NCBI GenBank assembly: GCA_034430895.1
Contig: DAOUDW010000035.1
Coordinates: 124,001 to 188,000 of the forward strand
Length of the DNA stretch: 64,000 nt
Origin: WVZH01 sp034430895
GTDB lineage: Bacteria; Chloroflexota; Anaerolineae; Anaerolineales; E44-bin32
Direction: 5' to 3'
The position numbers were made by a program, and so were the translations under genes. Each line of letters starts with the position of its first letter. Position 1 is the first letter of the stretch. Below the pieces are notes generated by a model that was given only the letters and a program-made list of their open reading frames with translations, made no database searches and had not been told where the DNA came from. Shown here piece after piece: positions 60,780 to 64,000 of this stretch.

Positions 60780-61181
60780 ATGGGTGCGGTAGCGACGATG
60801 GAATCCTATACGGTTCTCTATGTCGAAGACACTGTCGACAACCTAATCCTCGTGCGACGTATCCTTCAAGCGGAAGGCTATACCCTTCTTGAAGCAGAGT
60901 CTGCGCAAGAAGGGTTGCAACTCGCTCTTTCTGAGCATCCTGATTTAATTCTCGTCGATATCAATCTACCCGAGGTGGATGGGTTGACGTTTACGAAACG
61001 GTTGAAATCCAATCCGAAATTAGCTAACGTACCTATCGTTGCGCTCACTGCGAATGTCCTGCGCGGCGATCGCGAACGAAGTCTTCGGGCAGGCTGCGAC
61101 GGCTATATCCAGAAACCGATCGATGTCGACCTGTTTCCGTCGCAGATCAAACACTTTATTATACAACCCACTCAATCGTGA
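60780..61181 (+). CDS. Stand-alone response regulator receiver (CheY/DivK-like)
   Basis: A 133-residue single receiver domain with no output domain. It has the acidic pocket in VLYVEDTVDN, phospho-acceptor Asp in LILVDINLPEVDG (near residue 60), the switch Thr in VALTAN and Lys in YIQKPID. It resembles DivK/CheY receivers that act through protein contacts. AGGT precedes ATG 60780; an ATG six codons later is possible. It is followed after 18 bases by a second receiver. Confidence 0.92.
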   Translation: MGAVATMESYTVLYVEDTVDNLILVRRILQAEGYTLLEAESAQEGLQLALSEHPDLILVDINLPEVDGLTFTKRLKSNPKLANVPIVALTANVLRGDRERSLRAGCDGYIQKPIDVDLFPSQIKHFIIQPTQS

Positions 61182-61199
61182 ACTACGAGAGTTGCGTTG

Positions 61200-61604
61200 A
61201 TGAATACAATGATCAAAGATCTGGTTGTATTGATTGTGGAAGATAATGTGGCGAATTTTTCATTAATGGCAAGATTGTTACGACCTTTGGGTGTGTGCTG
61301 TGAATGGAATTCATCCGGCTATGAAGTCGTTGAATATGCATATACAATCCCGCACGTCGACTTGATTCTGATGGATATTCGCTTGCCTTATGAAGACGGT
61401 TATCAAGCCCTAGAAAAATTGCGATCATCCAATCTGAAGGATATTCCCGTGGTCGCTGTGACCGCTTATGCAAGTCAAAAACAAATGAAGAAATCCCTTA
61501 AAGCCGGTTTTGATGGTTTTCTGGGTAAGCCACTCGACGCCGATCGTTTTCCAGAGCAAGTTCGCCGTATAATTGCTGGCGAGCAGGTATGGGAGTTAAA
61601 TTAG
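61200..61604 (+). CDS. Second stand-alone response regulator receiver
   Basis: A 134-residue receiver with VLIVEDNVANFSLM, phospho-acceptor Asp in LILMDIRLPYEDG, Thr in VAVTAY and Lys in FLGKPLD. It has no output domain. I chose ATG 61200; a TTG one codon earlier is possible. Its end overlaps the start of the sensor gene by 16 bases. Confidence 0.92.
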   Translation: MNTMIKDLVVLIVEDNVANFSLMARLLRPLGVCCEWNSSGYEVVEYAYTIPHVDLILMDIRLPYEDGYQALEKLRSSNLKDIPVVAVTAYASQKQMKKSLKAGFDGFLGKPLDADRFPEQVRRIIAGEQVWELN

Positions 61605-63532
61605 CCGTGCTACAAAGATTTCTAGACTTCCTTGGTCCAAGATTTTCCAGTTTCGAGCAACAGTCCAGCCTGAGCCGAAAATTGATGGTCGTGCTTATGC
61701 CGCTCGTTCTTGTTCCCATGATTGTCATGGGAGCTGCTGCATACATCCAGGCACGCAACATCATGCAGGAGCAACTCGAAGATAAGTTGGCCTCACGCGT
61801 AAGCGACAAGCTTATCGATCTCACAGACTGGGTTTCCGATCGCGAAGAACAACTGGATTTAGTCGCGCAAGAAGGTTTTTTGCCCAATAGCGTTTCTCTA
61901 CTGATTAATACACAAAGGTCCGATTCGTTGTATGTTGAACGGAAAAATACAGTCAACGGCCTGCTCGACAATCTTCTTTCATCTGCCACTATCACATTTG
62001 ATGATTATCTCGTTATTCGGACTTCTAATGGAGAGATTCTCGTATCGACACAAGAAGCCTGGGAAGGCGAGAGCATTGAAGCGGACACCATGCGGGATAT
62101 CATACTCGGCGCGACCAATACATACACTGTCTATGATCATCCCTTGTTCTATATTTCTGAGGAAGAAAATTTTGCTGTTCTTACCCACACAACAATTACT
62201 ACAGATGAAAGTGGAATTTATGAAGCCATTCTCGTTGGCGTGAGCACAAACACCTTCAAGTCAGAGATCATCGAAGACATTCAAAGAAAATGGCTTTCAT
62301 CAACGGAAAAAGATACCGGTGGATTGAATGCCTATATCATGTTCACACCGAATATATTTCTTGACATTTATCCTGACGGCCCAATAACGGTACGTCGCGT
62401 CAGTAGCGACCACCCCACCCTGGCCAATCCCAATCTCTCGTCCCCTCGAACCATGGAATACAATGACATCTTTGGCGACAGCGTTATCGGCTCGTTTGCC
62501 TGGCTACCCGAAGCCGGGATAGGCATTACGGCAGAGCTTCCCCGAAGCGCTTACCTTTCTGAAATCAACTCGTTCACTCCTTACTCTATCCTTCTGATTC
62601 TCCTGGCATTGTTGTTTACGGCCATTGTCGTACCAATTGCGAGCAATCGACTATTGCGGCCACTTACAAATTTAACGGAGTTTGCCCAACGTATGGTGCA
62701 AGGCGATTATGAGTATCGTATTCCCATTGAGAGTGAAGACGAGGTCGGCATGCTCTCGAGTTCCTTGAACATGATGGCTGAAGAGATTAGCGAATCCTAT
62801 CGCTCCCTGGAAGAACGTGTATCCGACCGTACTCGCCAATTGCGCATTGCCTCCCAAGTCGCAAGAGTTGTTATTTCATCACCATCGCTAGCGGATCTCC
62901 TGCGACGTGGTGTCGAGCTGATTAAGTCCCAATTCGGTTACTATCATGTCTCCATTTTCCTGGTCGATGATGATGGAGAAAGCGCTCGTCTCGCAGAATC
63001 ATCCGGTGAAGTCGGGCAAGCGCTCAAGGCACGCGGCCACAGCCTGAAAATTGGAGGCCAATCCGTTATCGGCTGGGTTACCGCCAACAACCAACCGCGT
63101 ATCGCCTATGACGTAACACAGGACCCATTGCACCTGGCAAATGAACTGCTCCCAGAAACACGCTCGGAAGCTGCCGTTCCACTTCAAGTGGCTGGTCGAG
63201 TTTTGGGTGCACTCGATGTACAAAGCACACAACCGGAAGCTTTCTCACCGCAGGATATAGAAATCCTGCAAACTCTGGCCGATCAATTCTGTGCTGCCAT
63301 CCAAAACGCACAGCTGGCAATTTCATCCATCACAGCCGCCGATCGCGCGCGCCTCATGAGTCAGGTAACGCAAGAACTCAGTCGTCAGATGACAGTAGAG
63401 GATGTAATGCAAACGACGGCGAAATCACTCCATCGCGCCTTGGGAAATCCCGAAATTGTTGTTCGCTTGCATAGGTCGGAAGAAGAGTCGAGTTTCTATA
63501 CGGAATACCCCACATCAAGCGAATCGGAATGA
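61589..63532 (+). CDS. Membrane sensor with Cache-like, HAMP and GAF domains, no kinase domain
   Basis: The 647-residue product has an N-terminal membrane helix (KLMVVLMPLVLVPMIVMGAAA, near 30-50), an extracytoplasmic Cache-like domain (about 55-325, YLVIRTSNGEILVSTQE; YVFT-like strands; GSFAWLPEAGIGITAELP), a second helix (PYSILLILLALLFTAIVVPI), a HAMP domain (NRLLRPLTNLTEFAQRMVQG, then IESEDEVGMLSSSLNMMAEE) and a GAF domain (about 430-580, FGYYHVSIFLVDDDGESARL; LGALDVQSTQ). It stops after the start of what looks like another GAF-type segment, without histidine kinase, cyclase or methyl-accepting output. Confidence 0.88.
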   Translation: MGVKLAVLQRFLDFLGPRFSSFEQQSSLSRKLMVVLMPLVLVPMIVMGAAAYIQARNIMQEQLEDKLASRVSDKLIDLTDWVSDREEQLDLVAQEGFLPNSVSLLINTQRSDSLYVERKNTVNGLLDNLLSSATITFDDYLVIRTSNGEILVSTQEAWEGESIEADTMRDIILGATNTYTVYDHPLFYISEEENFAVLTHTTITTDESGIYEAILVGVSTNTFKSEIIEDIQRKWLSSTEKDTGGLNAYIMFTPNIFLDIYPDGPITVRRVSSDHPTLANPNLSSPRTMEYNDIFGDSVIGSFAWLPEAGIGITAELPRSAYLSEINSFTPYSILLILLALLFTAIVVPIASNRLLRPLTNLTEFAQRMVQGDYEYRIPIESEDEVGMLSSSLNMMAEEISESYRSLEERVSDRTRQLRIASQVARVVISSPSLADLLRRGVELIKSQFGYYHVSIFLVDDDGESARLAESSGEVGQALKARGHSLKIGGQSVIGWVTANNQPRIAYDVTQDPLHLANELLPETRSEAAVPLQVAGRVLGALDVQSTQPEAFSPQDIEILQTLADQFCAAIQNAQLAISSITAADRARLMSQVTQELSRQMTVEDVMQTTAKSLHRALGNPEIVVRLHRSEEESSFYTEYPTSSESE

Positions 63533-63566
63533 TGAGCTTGAAATTCGCTATGGGGAAAATATCGCC

Positions 63567-64000
63567 ATGAGCCGATCCATCGTCGCTATCACTGGAGCAT
63601 CGGGTTATTTAGGTAAATTGCTTTTATCTGCACTAGCAAAGGACCGGAAAGTTGAACGTGTCATCGCCATGGATATATTGCCGCCATCGAAGCCACATAA
63701 ATCGAAAAAGGTCGAGTTTATCCAAATCGACGTGTGCAAAGATGACATCAGCAAGACGATTAGCGGAGTTGATGTTCTGGTCCACATGGCTTATATCTTG
63801 TGGCGCTATCCCGATTCGAAGGACCTCGACAAGGTCAATGTTCAAGCATCCTGCAAATTTTTCGATGCGGCCTTGAACGCAAATGTAAAGATATTGATCT
63901 TTACCAGCAGCACGGTTGCATACGGCATCCATGCGGATAATCCAATACCGCTTACAGAGGAACATCCATTACGCCCAAATGCAGGACTTTATTACGGCAT
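63567..64000 (+). CDS. NAD-dependent epimerase/dehydratase (extended SDR), 3'-truncated by window edge
   Basis: Open to the window end with 144 codons visible. It begins MSRSIVAITGASGYLGKLLL, the Rossmann G-A-S-G-Y-L-G motif of extended SDR enzymes. IQIDVCKDDI holds the conserved Asp that follows strand 3. VDVLVHMAY matches the usual D-x-V-x-H-x-A motif, and ILIFTSSTVAYG carries the active-site Ser/Thr. The last residues, GLYYG, are at the expected Y-x-x-x-K catalytic site, cut by the window end. Substrate unknown; nucleotide sugars are typical. GGGGA precedes ATG 63567. Confidence 0.9.
   Translation, partial: MSRSIVAITGASGYLGKLLLSALAKDRKVERVIAMDILPPSKPHKSKKVEFIQIDVCKDDISKTISGVDVLVHMAYILWRYPDSKDLDKVNVQASCKFFDAALNANVKILIFTSSTVAYGIHADNPIPLTEEHPLRPNAGLYYG

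Noticed and set aside
1..64000. CRISPR arrays, insertion sequences, prophage or integrated elements
   Set aside because: No regularly spaced repeats, transposase, integrase or terminal inverted repeats were seen; gene content is core throughout.

Overview
The window looks like chromosome from a mid-GC bacterium of the phylum Chloroflexota, most likely Anaerolineae-like. This is inferred from a mevalonate-pathway decarboxylase, a tungsten-type aldehyde:ferredoxin oxidoreductase, a topoisomerase I with an N-terminal DUF5679-like zinc module, many proline/threonine-rich lipoproteins and the absence of outer-membrane genes. It is nearly all housekeeping and core-metabolism DNA. I see no insertion sequence, integrase, prophage block, CRISPR array or rRNA.

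Layout. 1-782 (-) is the start of a complex I/antiporter-like membrane protein cut by the window edge. 941-2741 (+) holds hisS behind a leader with a terminator and a possible His-His leader peptide, then a structured RNA with its own promoter and terminator, then tRNA-His. 2765-4374 (-) has two lipoproteins. 4554-10323 (+) runs ldt, mvaD, rseP, a HEAT-repeat gene, an AEC transporter and an exonuclease-like gene. 10368-12704 (-) has an M23/glycosidase-like fusion and radC. 12871-17194 contains a zinc-ribbon membrane protein, eno (-), mnmA and small membrane genes. 17384-23021 (-) is an apparent four-gene operon: SCP2-like lipid carrier, GMC oxidoreductase, tungsten AOR, NAD(P)HX repair enzyme. 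greA is divergent from it.

23720-30813 (-) carries a membrane protein, the dprA-manC-topA operon, tRNA-Asp and a lipoprotein. 30998-40037 (+) is alaS, a baseplate-J-like protein, ruvX, mltG, an S9 peptidase and an MFS carrier, several with overlapping ends. 40057-46176 has pyrimidine-nucleoside phosphorylase (-), an unusual MtaD-CYTH fusion (+) and mutS (-). 46237-51598 (+) has a ROK kinase, an oligopeptide-type ABC transporter without ATPases, and a phosphate permease. miaA-yraN (-), cinA and tRNA-Gly follow. 54733-60412 is a complete branched-chain amino acid ABC operon (livKHMGF). The right end has two stand-alone receivers, a Cache/HAMP/GAF sensor and a truncated SDR epimerase.

The most interesting signals are non-coding. 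Three intergenic segments (2459-2596, 54352-54543, 60502-60692) each combine a sigma-A-like promoter, a compact fold and an intrinsic-terminator-like hairpin, and match no RNA family I can recognise. The hisS leader resembles a ribosome-mediated attenuator. The mutS/ROK intergenic region predicts two divergent, essentially leaderless transcripts. Among proteins, the SCP2-GMC-AOR operon, the MtaD-CYTH fusion and the M23-glycosidase fusion deserve a second look. All folds and promoters were read by eye; no folding program or database search was run.
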